Source of the DNA: Acanthaster planci
Lineage: Eukaryota; Echinodermata; Asteroidea; Valvatida; Acanthasteridae
Assembly: GCF_001949145.1 (NCBI RefSeq)
Contig: NW_019091629.1
Location: 126,001-190,000 of the forward strand
DNA: 64,000 nt
Direction: 5' to 3'
Shown: positions 1 through 13,407 of the stretch, in pieces
How positions within the stretch are numbered: position 1 is the first letter of the stretch
How the letters are laid out: the number at the start of each line of letters is the position of its first letter
Made by a program: the position numbers and the translations under genes
The notes under the pieces: model-generated
What the model was told of the DNA's origin: nothing
Seen by the model: the letters and a program-made list of their open reading frames with translations, nothing else
Databases searched by the model: none

Positions 1-195
1 TTTGCATCCTATGGATTTTTTAATGTACAGCATTTTGTGATGTCTGACATGGAAACATTGTTTGAATTTCAAGATTAGTATTTATGAGCATTGTTCAGTT
101 CCCCCTTCTGGAGCTAACCCGTCAAGTAGCCAGCCATGAAGGCACCCACACAGTTGCTACAATTCATTGGTTCAAAGCATAGCATCTTATATCGG

Positions 196-232
196 CAACT
201 GTAATTGGCCAAATTTTGGCCAAGTACAGTTG
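196..232. repeat. short perfect-type hairpin (37 nt)
   Basis: The left arm CAACTGTA-A-TTGGCC pairs with the right arm GGCCAA-G-TACAGTTG around an AAATTTT centre. Only the single A and G opposite each other are unpaired. It lies directly before a second, longer hairpin at 230-327, upstream of AASS. The function is unknown; a small foldback repeat is the simplest reading. Confidence 0.7.
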
Positions 233-327
233 TGAATGATGCCCAATTCAGCATCTGGGAGGGGACACACTCTTGTTAAATAAGAATATGTCCCCTCCCA
301 GATGTTGAATTTGGGCACAATTCAAAA
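230..327. repeat. long inverted repeat / foldback hairpin
   Basis: The left arm (about 230-267) includes CATCTGGGAGGGGACA. The right arm (about 289-327) carries its reverse complement, TGTCCCCTCCCAGATG. Pairing extends outward through GCCCAA/TTGGGC for nearly 40 bp with few mismatches, around a loop of about 20 nt. Size and shape fit either a very short MITE or a miRNA-type precursor. I see no second copy in the window. Confidence 0.8.
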
Positions 328-1483
328 CATGACTCTGCAACTTTCTAAATATATCAAGATCTCAGAATATTGCTTTTTTAAAAATACACAGTATTAACTG
401 AGCTCAAACCTCATGAGGTTACTTGCACATGTCGTGCTAGAGCACGCTTGTTGCCTCAGATGAACATAATGCACAAATGATGGACTGCACCTTTACATAT
501 AGACCTGATCAGGTTGAGACATACATGTTTGTTATGTACATGTACATGTGCTAGTACATGTATGTATTTGTTTGACTTTTTTAAGTTTATATGCTGGACC
601 AGATGGTGCAGGCAGTACATGACTGCGCGTAATACTGCTTGTCTCCATGCATACCAGTACATGCAGGTACATGTATATGACTCGTGGTGTTGATAAAAAA
701 GGGAAATGAAGCAACTCATTTTAATTATTCTTCGACCTGACCCTTTATGGAAATACTGCAGAGTACAGTGTTCTAGTGAGCATACATGTACATGTACATG
801 TATACGGGTGCACATTTACTAGTATGTACATGTATGTCTGTATATTGTATGTACTCAAGTTGGCAGTCTGTGCCAATTGTATGGAACAGATGGCACCTTG
901 TATGTGCTGTTGAGTGACGTTTTTCAAGTTTTTGTCATCTGATATTGAATTTTTGCATCATTCCCAGAAACTAGACAAATTCTTTCTGTGAAGAATTTTA
1001 TTATCCAAGTTTTTGTTTTGTTTCAAATAAATGAAAAATACTGCATGGAGAGTTACGAATGCACAGTCTCATAAGGACTGTGTGCTTAGTTTGCTAAAAG
1101 GATGCACATGTACATGTACATGTATGCAAGCCTGGTTGTACATGAACATGTATTTTTTGGATTTCACGCTCATAGCCATGAACATTTATCAGGCTAGTGG
1201 TGAAGGTCACTCTGAACTTCAGATGTTGATGAAACTAATAGCTCTGTTTCTGGTTACAACTATCTGGGTTGTTAAAAAGATTATAATGTGCTTTTTTATT
1301 TATCAACAAAAATGGCTTCTCTGTAGGTTTCAGGTAAATTTCCATACTATACTGAAAATTTGTTGTACTTAATGCTATATTTGATCAAATTACAAGCTGT
1401 ATATTTAAATCAGTTGTTTGATATGATTTGGCTCTACTATCAATCAATTGTTGCCAGATTTCCACATTCATGTATGTGTACAT
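328..1483. other. upstream flank of AASS, no gene seen
   Basis: AT-rich sequence with many TACATGTA palindromes, for example around 538-552, 785-800 and 1108-1124. Short reading frames here are low-complexity translations of those repeats. The AASS 5' untranslated exon, implied by the splice acceptor at 1939-1940, must lie here or left of the window. I could not place it. Confidence 0.5.
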
Positions 1484-1740
1484 GGGTGATTCCAGAAATT
1501 AGGGATCCAAAAGTGTGACCTTTTCGTGTTCCTGCTACATGTACATCTGAACTTTATTATTTGATAGGGAAATATCACCGGAATTGTTTTCAAATTATTA
1601 CTATTTATTTGGCAGGTTATTTGCATTAATTCATCACTCTTGGAAATTAGAAAATCTGTTATGAACTTACAAAATCATATGTCAGATGAACAGTAACAGA
1701 GACACACAAAAAAATGGACCCCTAATTTCTAGGATTACCC
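1484..1740. mobile_element. MITE family A, copy 1 (257 bp, ACAT target duplication)
   Basis: The left end reads GGGTGATTCCAGAAATTAGG. The right end is its near-exact reverse complement, CCTAATTTCTAGGATTACCC, and TIR similarity continues to TCCA/TGGA for about 26 bp. ACAT directly flanks both sides (1480-1483 and 1741-1744), as a target-site duplication would. There is no transposase, so it is non-autonomous. Other copies are at 5738-6418 and 50194-50438, both in the opposite orientation. Confidence 0.85.
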
Positions 1741-1940
1741 ACATACTGTACATGTACATAATATGTGCGTACATTACAGTACATTTTATAGCTACACATA
1801 GATACTGGTACCGGTATGTAATTAGTAAAGGCAGTTTTATTTAAAGGTTGATCTCTTTTTCGGTTTTGGATACTTTTATCTTGAATGAAAAAGGTCTTGC
1901 TCTCAGTGCACTTTTTAATCTTTAATCTGGGCTCTTCACA

Positions 1941-1975
1941 GTTTGAAGAAGTGGTGTGACTCATCAGCACCAGCC
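1941..1975 (+). other. AASS: AASS 5' UTR part of the first coding exon
   Basis: A pyrimidine-containing tract ending in CTTCACAG (1933-1940) is a good splice acceptor, so this segment is probably spliced to an upstream non-coding exon. The frame is open from 1943, but the first ATG is at 1976, in the context CCAGCCATG. The protein from that ATG starts with a mitochondrial-type presequence, so translation most likely begins there. Confidence 0.6.
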
Positions 1976-4900
1976 ATGTTACGTGCCAACCGCCTCAAAC
2001 TAGCCCAGCAACTACTGCGGGCCTCGGCTTCTCCGAAGCAGTGGCGGCACCTTAGCAGTAAAGGGGACAAGCCGGTCATGGCCATCCGGCGAGAGGACTA
2101 TGGGTCACAGTGGGAACGTAGGGCCCCCCTCAACCCTCTGCAGGTCAAGTCATTTGTAGACAATGGGGTCAAGGTCTTGGTTGCCCCTTCCAACAGGAGG
2201 GCCTACACCATGGAGGTATGCTGCAAAAGGAAAGTGTCCAATTTACACTGAAACTCCATACCAGTACAGGCCTTGACTGTAGTGTTAGACCAGTGTACAA
2301 ATGATACTGCAGGCGAATAAATTGCATTCTTTAACTTGCCCTGTGGGCTAGTAAAGAAATCTTCCTGTTTGAAACTGATATATCCATCCTGAATGAATGA
2401 TTTAAACAATCGTGAATTTTGACTTCAAGTTTTTTTATATTTGTATAATAGTTTTTAAATCCTCCACTCTTTAAGTTTAAAATTGACATGACTCTATACG
2501 TGTAGTAATGAAATAATAAATTTAAAAACACAGTTTTGCAAAAAATGAAGTCAAATGGGCTCATGAAAATGAATTTAAAAAAGAATGAGTCAACTCGCCC
2601 AGCAGGCTTGATAAAAAGCTTTACGACAAAGTATGTGTACCATCAGGATTGATGGTGAAGGGAAGTTCTAAGGAAAAGTAGGAGATTGGTTGGAAGCGCA
2701 TAGTATTTTTTTTTCAAGCCAGATGTTAGCTTGTGTCAATCAGAGAGGTGTGGTAGTGGGATAAAAAGCCAGCTCAAATTTGTCGTTTGAAGTCCAAGTC
2801 AAAATCATCATGTACGCATTGGTACATGTAGTTACTGTTGCTAGGACTTTTGATACGGATGCAGATATTCAGCTCCTCGTTGTCCTCTTCTCAGGATTAC
2901 TCCAAGGCAGGTGCCGTCATCCAGGAAGACCTGAGCGAGGCCTCCCTCATCCTGGGGGTCAAGCAGGTCCCCATCGAGCGTCTGCTGGCCGACAAGACCT
3001 ACTGCTTCTTCTCCCACACCATCAAGGCCCAGAGTGAGAACATGCCTCTCCTTGATGCCATCCTGGAGAAGGTCAGTGTGCTGGGCTCTGTGCCTGAGAT
3101 CAGGTATACATGTACGCAAATGGAGAGTTCTGGACGTGTGGATTTTATCCAACGAAATTGAAATGAATTGTGTTTGTCGCTTGTATGTGCACAGTATCAT
3201 GCATGCATGTGCAAGGGAAAAGTGATTTTTTTAAGAGAAGCCTCACTTGCTATACAGTGAATATCACTGCAGGTCATGTGTCTGTTGGTGTCCTGTGAAG
3301 GACATGGTGCATGAAGTTAGTTATTGTAATATCAGGCACTCAGGTAACAAATTTTAAGTAATAGCCTGAATTTGAGGTAAATGCACAATTGTAGCCGCCA
3401 AATTGTTTTACATGCATCTATTGCGTACAAGTTCCTCTTGCCAGTTCTAGACAAAGCATGTATGTTTATTTATTTAAGTCTTTTTTTAATGAGGATAAGC
3501 TCCATCAGTGCACAGCACTGCTTTCCATAGTGGCCCTCAATTAAAATACATTCATTAAAAATTAAAATTATTATAAAAACCATTATATTTAAAAAACACA
3601 GCAAAAACAGTTTACTTACAATGAAGTTACGTAGAACATTAATGCGGGAAAGAGAAAAACTTGTAAATAAATCAACTTAAAATACAAAAGTCTATAAATA
3701 AATATACATAAACATGTTTGATAATGGCAACTGGTGACTAGAGCACTGGATACTACCTTTGTGCCTACATGTAGCTTTGCCTTTTCAGTTGGTAACTTCA
3801 TTTCCCCCTTCTTTAAAAAAAATGAAATAATTTCAACGTAAAACTTTGTATAACTTTGCATTAACTGGAAAATGATTTGAATTTCAACTCACTGGTTTTT
3901 TTCAGAACCACACACCTACCCCAAAGAGATGGTCACATAGTGCCACCACAAACCTTTACCAGTTCATACTTTCTCCGTGTGGAGTTTCAAGTCTTAAAAT
4001 CATCTGTGTTCCGGTTATCGTTACTTCCTTGGCCTTTTGTCCCCACTCTGGTTAGCAATCCAGCTGCCATTTGGTCCTTTAACCCTCCCCCCAGTCTATC
4101 ATAGAAAGTCCTTCTCGTTCCTCCATTGCAGAACGTTCGTTTGATTGATTACGAGAAGCTTGTCGATGAGAACGGGAAACGGTTGGTGGCATTTGGGAAG
4201 TTTGCCGGCATTGCTGGAATGTTGAACATCTTGCACGGCATCGGGCTGAGACTGCTCGCCCTGGGGCACCATACTCCATTTATTGTAAGTTAGAGGGCTC
4301 CCGGCCTGGCCTTGCCAGACCTCACTTGACCATAGATGACTTTGGTCATGTTTTTAATATAATGTATAGTAAAACATAATATGCCCACGTGTTTGTAGCT
4401 TCAGACACAAGGGTTGGACGCTGCCCTTGGTGCCTCTACATTGCAAATCAAACGTGGACCACAGGGCATATTTTCAGAATGGACATTTGGCCCTGAGCTG
4501 GACCAGGAGAAGGTGAAATTTTCTTAGTAATGGAGGCTCCTTTGGTAAAAACTGTGCGTTGCTGGTTCAAGAATGACTACATGTATGAAACGCAGAGGCA
4601 TCGCTACCAACAAAATGAACACTCTTGACCAGCATGGCTCTTTTCAACCAGTTAGGGCAGTTCATTTCACGTGCACACCAGTTTTAGACCACACACGCTT
4701 AAGCAATTAAATGTCTGTTGTGATAAATGAGCATAAGGCTGTCTTTTTGTGTGTTCTCTTCTGTGTTTAGCACATAGCAGCGGCACACAACTACCGTAAC
4801 ACAGGCATGGCCATGCAAGCTGTGCGAGATGCTGGCTATCGCATTGCTTTAGGGGAGCTCCCTCACTCCATAGGGCCACTGTCCTTTGTCTTCATGGGTT

Positions 4901-7900
4901 CCGGCAATGTTTCACAGGTTAGTTTTGGTAATCAGGTCTCTTGTGTTTTTTTTTTCCTTTTTAACTGAACCATTTTGTGTCGTATTTGCTGCAGCAATAT
5001 CTACCGTGGCAGATGTTGCTGATGGGATAAACCGTCAAGCATTACCAAAAATTCCATCAGTGGATGTGAACATGAACACACATCTAATTCTCCATTCAAT
5101 TTGAATGTAACTAGGCCACCGTACAGAGTCTGTCACTGCAGCAAACAATGCGCCATGGTGGTGCCCTAGATTGCTGCAGATATGAGGGTACGGAAGAGAC
5201 CATTCTATACGTCTGTACTTTACATTTGACAAGTTGTACCGGTAATATTTTGCTTGTACCTGTAGCTAACTGGCCGTGTTTAGGGTATACCTCATACCGG
5301 TAGAACATTTTTGGGGGTTTGGCATAGTCAGGATTAATAGTTAATCATCAGCCGTAATTAATGTCTAGATGTCATGCCTTTTGCACACAAATACGAATGC
5401 CTGATAGATTGTATGCACTCGATAAAGTTAATTGTGCATGTCCAGACACCATTAAACATTATAACTGTTGAGCCAATGAGTGAGGGGAAGTTTATATTTA
5501 CATATAAATTGTATGCACTATACATTCTGGTCAAAACGTAACTTGATGAGATCCAACGTTTCTGCACGCTGCGATGGCCCATTACTAAGCAAGTAAGAAA
5601 TAAATCTTGTAAAGTCGCAAATATTACAACTGAAGACCCAAGTCATCTCTAATTTGAGTGAAATTGCCGTCATCTGACTTAAGCCTGTTGTTAAAAATTC
5701 AAGTAGCATCAGAATCAGTGGAAATTGTGTTTGTTTTGGGTATGTGGGTGGTCCATTTTTCTTGTGTCCCTGTCCCATCTGACATATGGGTCGAGTTCGG
5801 GCAGTCCGTTCTTGACACGAGTTTCGTGTTGTCACGCTCGAACGGTGGGAACACGACCCAAGAACACTGTTCTTGGAACAGGATCACACACCACCTCCTC
5901 GTCAGGATTTTACACGAACACACGGAAAAACTCGTGAGATTTGATTTTTGGACAGCTGCAAAAGTATCGATATGGATTTACAAAGCGGAAGACAATAGAA
6001 AGTTTTGCAAAATTAACATTAATAATTTTCCATGACGGAAATGAATTTTTAAATGGAAAAGAAGTTAGCCCAGTTATCCAACATTAACTCTCGAAGAATG
6101 CACAAGGACGCTGCCATGTTGCATGTCGCTTGGCACAAATAACTACTAGCGCTAATAACTGGTTGTACATTCCCGACGTTCGAGCGACCGACCCAAGAAC
6201 AACAAATCGAGCTGTTCGTGAACAAACGAGAGCAAGCCACCCGTACTCAGCCATGTTTTTGTAAGTTCAGAACAGATTTTTTTAATTTTTAAGAGTGATT
6301 ACATGTAGTAATAGTTTGAAATCAATTCCAGTGATATTTCCATGTCAAGCAACAAAGGTCAGATGTAACAGGGACACAAAATGTCACACTTTTGGACCCC
6401 TAATTTCTGGAATTACCCATCTTCCAGATTTGTGTTTGTTCCTCATATTGTCTACTTAGATGCATTTCTTAATCATAAAATTGAACAATTTGGGGTTAGC
6501 TTAAATCATCAGGTGATCATCAGGCTTAAAAAAAAAATAAAAATAAACACACTTTTGTATTGCATCTAATAAAAAAAAAGACAAATTATGATGAATTTTG
6601 AGATACAACTTTTTTGCCCAAACATGAGAATATAGAGTACCGAAGTAGTTCTTGCATTAATGCCATTACACACATAGTTGTGTGTGTGATGCATTCACTT
6701 AGGTACCCTTCAGCAGTTTGCATTGAGCATGCTGAGATACGACATTTTAGCACGAACATGAAGGCATATCATAAAGATAAAATGTTTTCACTTTAATTAT
6801 GCTGTAATTACACTATTTTTTTAAATGAAATGTACCCGTAATAATTTTTGATTAAATCTGAATCAAAATTCAGAAAAAAAATTCCTCAAAAAAATATGCA
6901 GCAAAACAACATTTTTTCTACAAGACAATGACGTGTACCGCACATGTACAATGTACATGTACCGTACATATATACATGTAGCATGAATTTTGTGATACAA
7001 TTTTCTAGAACCTCTTCATTTGGTAATAACGATTGTGTGTGATATCTGGTCTGGTACTTTGACTCTGTATTTTTTGCTGGTAGGCAGCCCTGACTGCTCT
7101 ATGACCATTTTTTGCCTGGAATGCATTGAAAGTCTTGTTTTTAACATGTTATTGTCTGTGTTGGCTAGGGTGCACAGGAAGTGATAGCAGATCTCCCCGT
7201 GGAGTATGTTGAAGCAAAAGACTTGAGGAGTGCTGTGGAGAAAGGAGGTACATGGATATCAGACATTTAGTTCTGCCTTGCCCTGTTTAAGAAAAAAATT
7301 ATTCTGAAAATGGCCACAGATGGACTCATAGTGATCCCTCTCCATCCACATAACCTGTGGCGTCATCTCCAACTCCATCATTACATGGAGGGTAATTCCA
7401 TAGTTAGCTTCTTCACACTGGAAGCAATATTGCACCACCCTGATGGATCAGATGACTCGACTTGAATCATGAAATTCCGTCAGTCTCATCACAGCTCAGT
7501 TAATCCGGCGTCTCTCCAAAACAGCCTCTCTCCAGTATTGTCCACCTTCCACTGAAGATAAATTCTGTGTCATGGGTCATTCCATGAGGTTGGGGCACAA
7601 TTTGCGACGATGTCCATTGTTACGTGGGTTCCATAAAAATGAACAGCTATTTCCCTGCATGTGGATTCCACATTGACATTGCTATACATCTTGCAAAGCT
7701 GAATACAGAGGTGTGTATTACTTTTAAAGAGTAAACATGGTAAATGACTTACTTTACACGTCATCACAGGTGGTAAAAGTTACCCACATAACAAGGACAC
7801 CGTCACAAATTGTGCCCCAACCTAATGGAATGGCCCTTATGCACATTACTCCCACAATAATCTCTCCTAACACTGTTTTGACTTGAGCATTTGGAAACAT

Positions 7901-10900
7901 TCTGCAATCTAATTTCGTATAAATGTGCTATTCATTACTTCTTTTTTTTTTCAATACAAACAGATCACAGAAAGGTGTACGCCACAGTAGTTCACAGGAA
8001 AGACCACATAGTACGGAGAGATGGAACTGCCTTTGACAAGGACGAGTATGACGGACACCCAGACTTGTACCGTTCCACATTCAGTGAAAAAGTTAGTTTG
8101 TATAATATGTCCTGGATATCAGTGGGAGTGTGCACGCTAAGTGTCCTCCAAGTTCTAAATTTTAACGTGGTGGGGACTGATCAAAAAAATTTCAAGGAGG
8201 GGAGGCCTAGTATGGGGTAGTGCATTTCTAGACTTATTAGAGACACATTTTTTAACATTTGGAATATAGGAAGGAAATAGGAAGCAGTTCAAAGCAAGTC
8301 AGATTGGGTGACATTCGTGTAAAGAATCATGAGTTTTTGTCAAGGTAATGTGTCTAAGACAAAGTCTTCCAGAATGTAAATGTTGGGCTTAACATTTTTA
8401 AAACTTGATTTACATGTAGCGTAGTGGCTATTTTTTCGAACACAGTTGGCAACAAGCAGGCTACTTCTGTTGGAAAACAGTGCATGTTTCTGGAAGGTGC
8501 CTTACTAAGTGCACATGTACATATACATGTATATGGGGGAGGTTGAAAAATTAGGCTGGAACAAGTTGCCAAGTGGTTAAAAAAAATGGCTCCCGACCAG
8601 ACAGGCAGGGGTTTGAATCCAGCTGCTGGCTATAAGTTCCAGCTTTTGTCGAGCCACTTCACCCCTGTTTGTCTCTCTCCAACCAGGAGTATGAATGGGT
8701 ATCGGCATTAGATGGAGAGCAACCTGTGAGTGACTGGCAATCCCATCCATGGGGGAAATACACATATTCTTAGTCGTAGGAAACGAGATAATCACTGACC
8801 TAATGAGTCAAATTGCACAGAGCAGTCTATGAAAGCATGTTTATCAAGACCACAAACATGTTTGCTCTTTCATTTCATTCCCGAGGACTGTTCTGTAATA
8901 CAACCCTCCTCTGTGATGCACAAATGCACTTTGCACATGCAACATTGATTTCCTAACTCCTCCTTAGAAACCCTGATATTTTTGCCCCTCAAGCGATATT
9001 CTGAGTTTTTTCAAGGGCCAACATCCACTGTCTTTGGTTAGATTGCCCCCTGGGCTTCGTGCATCATCAATGGCATCTTCTGGAACATTGGCCACCCGCG
9101 CTTCCTGACCAACATGGACACCAAGACGCTGCTTAGCCCTGAGATGAGCCCCGTGGCCCCTGAGGCGCCGGGCTGCCCCCGGCTGCCCCACCGTCTGCTG
9201 GCCATCTGCGACATCACGGCCGACCCAGGGGGCTCCATCGAGTTCATCGAGGAGTGCAGCAGCATCGAGAGCCCCTTTGACCTCTACGATGCCAACCACA
9301 AGCACCAGCACTTCATGAGTCAAAGGTTAGTATACGTTGCTTTTTTAACCAGGTTTTTATCCTCTTGCTTTTTCAAGGATCCTTCAAAATCCCAGGGTTT
9401 GAAGGATTTTGCTGGATTGAGGACAGAACCCAGCCACCCTGACTTCACATACATGTAGTCCTTGATGCTTTTTATGTCCTTGTACATGTTGTAGCCTTGA
9501 AGCATATCAGAAAATGCATCATGCAGTAGGTTTCTGCACGTTGGAGGTTTTAGAGGGTTTCAAAGGGTTCAGGAACTGCTACAATGTAAGAAACTTGTGG
9601 AAGCTTCATAATGCTGAGTACATCCATAGATCAGGCCCATAATTGTGTTGGACTCGCAGTGCCCCTCGATCAAAGCCCAGGGAAATTTGTTAGGAATGTA
9701 TGCATGCAATCGTGTTTTGAATGAGCAACAGTCAGGTACATGTAGCTTTTGTTTAATGGCGGAGCCAATTTGGTCAGGCTCATTTCAACAAGAATGCTGC
9801 TTATTATTTGAAACACACATTTGGCTACTGGTGTAGGGGTTCAGTTTGGGAATGAGATATACATAAAAATGTGATGTTGAACTGACACGTTGCATTTTAT
9901 ACATGCAAACACAGGTTTACATATATACGGGTATGTATGTACTGTATGTATGTGATGCAGAGCATATGAAACAATGTGCCCAAGTAGAACGGTCGGCCTT
10001 GTGTCTCTCATTTTAACTCCTGTGGGGTTACTTGAGCATAGACAGTTTTTTTTGTCACTTGCTGTAAACCCAAGTGTTCCATGTACCCACGCACTTGCCT
10101 GGTTCTCCTCTGATTGATAGTTGCCTAATAGCCAGTCACATGGCTGTCTGCTTCTACGTGGTTACCAGGTTGAATTGTGACTTTCTCTGAGAGTCTGATT
10201 GGTTAGTAGATGTGTTGAGGCCAGTGGAATCACGGTTTTGTCGGCACACCTTTCCAATGACATGGAATCAAGTGAAATCGGATGCCAAAAAATCCATCTA
10301 GGCACCAGGTGTGCAGTCAGAGAGGTTTGATTTCTTTCAGCACACACCTGTTTGGTCTGTACTTACAATGGCCCGGTGGTCCGTCGAGCCAGGTAAACAG
10401 GCATGACAGGAGAGGTGTGCAGTGGGCTTATGGTTCCTGGTTAGTGCAGTCCAGTGGCAAACTTTGTCAGTTCATCCACGAAGAACAAGATATTTTGACG
10501 TACAGTAAACATTGCTTGATAGGCTCACTTACAAAATGGGGGACAAGGTTGTGCCTCAGTTTTTCTTTTCCTGTCCAAGTACCGGTGTGAGTGCAAGAAG
10601 AATTAAATGTCACATCGTGGGTCAAGTTCTGCTGCAAACGTGTACATGTACATGTAGCTCGACTACTAATCAATTGTTTTCAGTAATGCACTTGTTGTCC
10701 ACACGGTGTTTGTGGTCAATTATATTTTGAATGGTTGTATTCAAGCAAATTGTTCCTACCACACCGATAAATAAAATAGGCTATTCGTCAGTGAGACCAT
10801 GCCTGTGGGCCTGGTTCCAGTGATCTACTACCTGTAGCTGGTCCAAAACCATCCATTGTTCATGTAATGTTGGTCGAATTCCGTGTGCGGGTAACTGCGG

Positions 10901-13407
10901 TCATTGCTTGTACTTGCTTGAGATTTCAAAGTTGTTGTTGCATTCATTCTCTCCTTTTTAAAACCATGCTTGTCCGTGTTTGGTAGACACTGTACATGTG
11001 CTGAATCATAATGCCTGTGATTTAGTTGGATGTATGTGGTCAGAAGATGGAAACATTTTCCATTAGCTGCCCATTGATAGGGAAATGTTAATTTTTCTTC
11101 TCTTGTGTTTTTCGTTTCACCGTCAAATCATCATGATCATCATATCGCTCTTCCATCTGTCATTCTGCAAGGACAAGGTTTGTATGTACTGTATAACAAT
11201 AACTGTCCCACTTTGGACCAGTCAGTTAAGAGTTTGTATTTGAGCTTGGTCGTTTTGATTTCACTTAATTTTTCGTTACAAAAATTTGTTTATCTAACAC
11301 TGTATGCAGGAAATGCAGGTGTTTTTTTTTTCATTTGGGCTCCTCAGCATTTAAAAACAGTGAAACCCTTCTGATGTGAGAATTGTAGATGGTTTTAACG
11401 AAGCATTGTTGTGCTTAGCTGTGCTCCTTTTTCTGTGGGCACTTTGCATTCTACATCTCTGTTTTTGTATTATCTAGACTTTCTGTTTAAACTCTTTCTC
11501 GTCTGGTTGTCATTTGACCATGTAGTCTTTTATTGGTTTTCATTTTTGTCACTGCCGTTGTAAGCAGCTTCTGTTTGACAGAAATTAACCAAACCATTTT
11601 CCTCATGTTTAACCCTATAACCCGCATCAAACCCTCCGAAATCTCCTGTGAGGTTCAGGGAGGATTGTTTCCAGGATTGAAAATGCATCATCAGTCTGGG
11701 CAAAGAGGCAACCGAACATCAAAATGTGGGTCACAAAAATCAGGACCGTGTGGGATTTTCAGGTCGGACAGTAACGGAATGTTGAGGCAACCCGGATTTC
11801 CTTGTGTGTAAAGCGGCAACGTGCACACGCTCAAATGTGCAGTGTTCACTCACTGTATGTTGCCCCATTTCTAAAGCCTTTAAACTGAAAATTTGGGCGT
11901 AGTGAGACATGACAGTGCAGTGAGTGTAGTGAAAATGTTTCAGGACTAGGAAGAGGCTTATATGCTTCTGTACTAGTGAGGTAATGTATTTTGTCTGGAT
12001 GCATTTTTTTTCTCTCAAGTAGTACAAACATGATCACATAACCCATTTCAGTCTTGCTTTCTGAAAACAACAGAAGTGCAGACCATTTTTAGCACAATAT
12101 CACCCCGCTCATATGCACAAAGTACTCGGCTAATTGCAGAAGCAAAATTGTGGCTGCTGTGAGCCCCGAGTTGGAGCAGTTTTCCTAGCAACGGAGGCTC
12201 CTTTGGTCAGCACTGCACTTCACTACTTCACAAACAAGCTGTGAAATGCTTGCATTGTGGGCGCATCACTGCCAGCAAAATGATCACTCCCGACCATCAA
12301 GGCTCTTTTCAACCGATGAGGGCACAAGGCAGAAAAACATGCACTAAATATAGATTCATGGATATTCATAAGTGTAGTGGTAGGAATAATTTCTCGCAAA
12401 ACAGATGGCACATTCTACCGACTGCCAAATGCACAAGTGTGAAACATAAAGATTGGCTTTATTCAGGAGAAGAAATTACATTTCTATTATTGGCCATTTT
12501 GTAACTGCATTGTTGCACCAATAGCGTGGCCATGGACTAAAACCTCTATTTACCGTGGTGTTGCTTTAATCTGAATTGTATGATGAATGGAATGATGTGT
12601 GGTCAACAACTGGGAAAGAGTTTTAAATCTAGTCACCACCGTAGACCTTGTCCACCAACTCCATGTGCCATGACAGAGAAATCTCAGTATTTTCCTAGAA
12701 AATTTGAACATTTCTTTCTTCTCGTAACGTGTTTCTTCATCAGATTTACTCTTGGTAATTTCTAAGTCATATTAAGGAATATACATGTAAGTGGTGGCTG
12801 GATGTGAACCTCTTTCTAACAACTCACCACTCAGCTACATGTACATGTATTATCATCATTGATCCAGGCACTGTATGTGACAAAACAACCAGCTTTGGCC
12901 AGTACTTACAAACTGCAGCTGTTTCATTGCATCTGCCATTACTTGGAGGTTTTTTGTGCAGGGAAACATCGGCAGAGGCTTTGCTCAGACACACACAGCT
13001 GCAGGCAGTTTTGCTTCTTTCCTGGTCGCTGGTGGTTCTTGTTCTCCAGTTTACCACTGCATGCAAATGTGAGAGGGTTTTGAAAAGCACTGCGGAGCCA
13101 GGGCTACATCACACAGGACATGAATAGACACCTTTTGCTTTTGCTGTCAGTGAAGTTTAAGTGATGAAGGCTACCTTGGTGGTTGCGTGCGATGCAAAAG
13201 TCTCTTTGTCCAGAGAACTTGTCAGCACTTGCACTTTATAGTTTTGATTTTCTTTTTTCTTCTTTTATCTTTTTTTTTGGGTCCTCCTGAAATAGGTTTT
13301 CCGGCGATGGTGTTCTGGTGTGTTCCATCGATAACATGCCAGCCCAGTTACCTAGAGAGGCAACTGACTTTTTTGGCAACCTCTTGCAACCATGGGTACC
13401 CGAAATG
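1976..13407 (+). CDS. AASS: AASS exons 1-8: presequence and LKR half (residues 1-440)
   Basis: Residues 1-30 are rich in Arg, Lys, Leu, Ala and Ser with almost no acidic residues ([15 protein letters not shown] at the start), as expected for a mitochondrial targeting peptide. The lysine-ketoglutarate reductase half starts near VMAIRRED at about residue 35. It contains [16 protein letters not shown] (exon 2), [13 protein letters not shown] (end of exon 3), [17 protein letters not shown] (exon 4), [14 protein letters not shown] (exon 7) and [18 protein letters not shown] (exon 8). Exons 2 and 7 are strikingly GC-rich at third codon positions beside AT-rich introns. Confidence 0.95.

Larger units (their letters stand above)
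4918..7168 (+). other. AASS intron 4
   Basis: A 2.25-kb intron between GTTAGT and TTGGCTAG. Apart from the nested transposons at 5738-6418 it is AT-rich, with TACATGTA-type palindromes around 6945-6975. I see no coding sequence. Confidence 0.7.

Noticed and set aside
456-927. Several minus-strand reading frames of 60-119 codons
   Set aside because: They translate TACATGTA repeats (runs of Cys-Thr, Val-His, Met-Tyr) and resemble no protein.
1943-1975. In-frame extension of AASS upstream of the ATG
   Set aside because: It would need a TTG start. The ATG at 1976 gives a proper mitochondrial presequence and the segment follows a splice acceptor.
11533-11811. 92-codon + strand frame inside AASS intron 7
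   Set aside because: No family resemblance, and it is flanked by intron sequence without matching splice phases.
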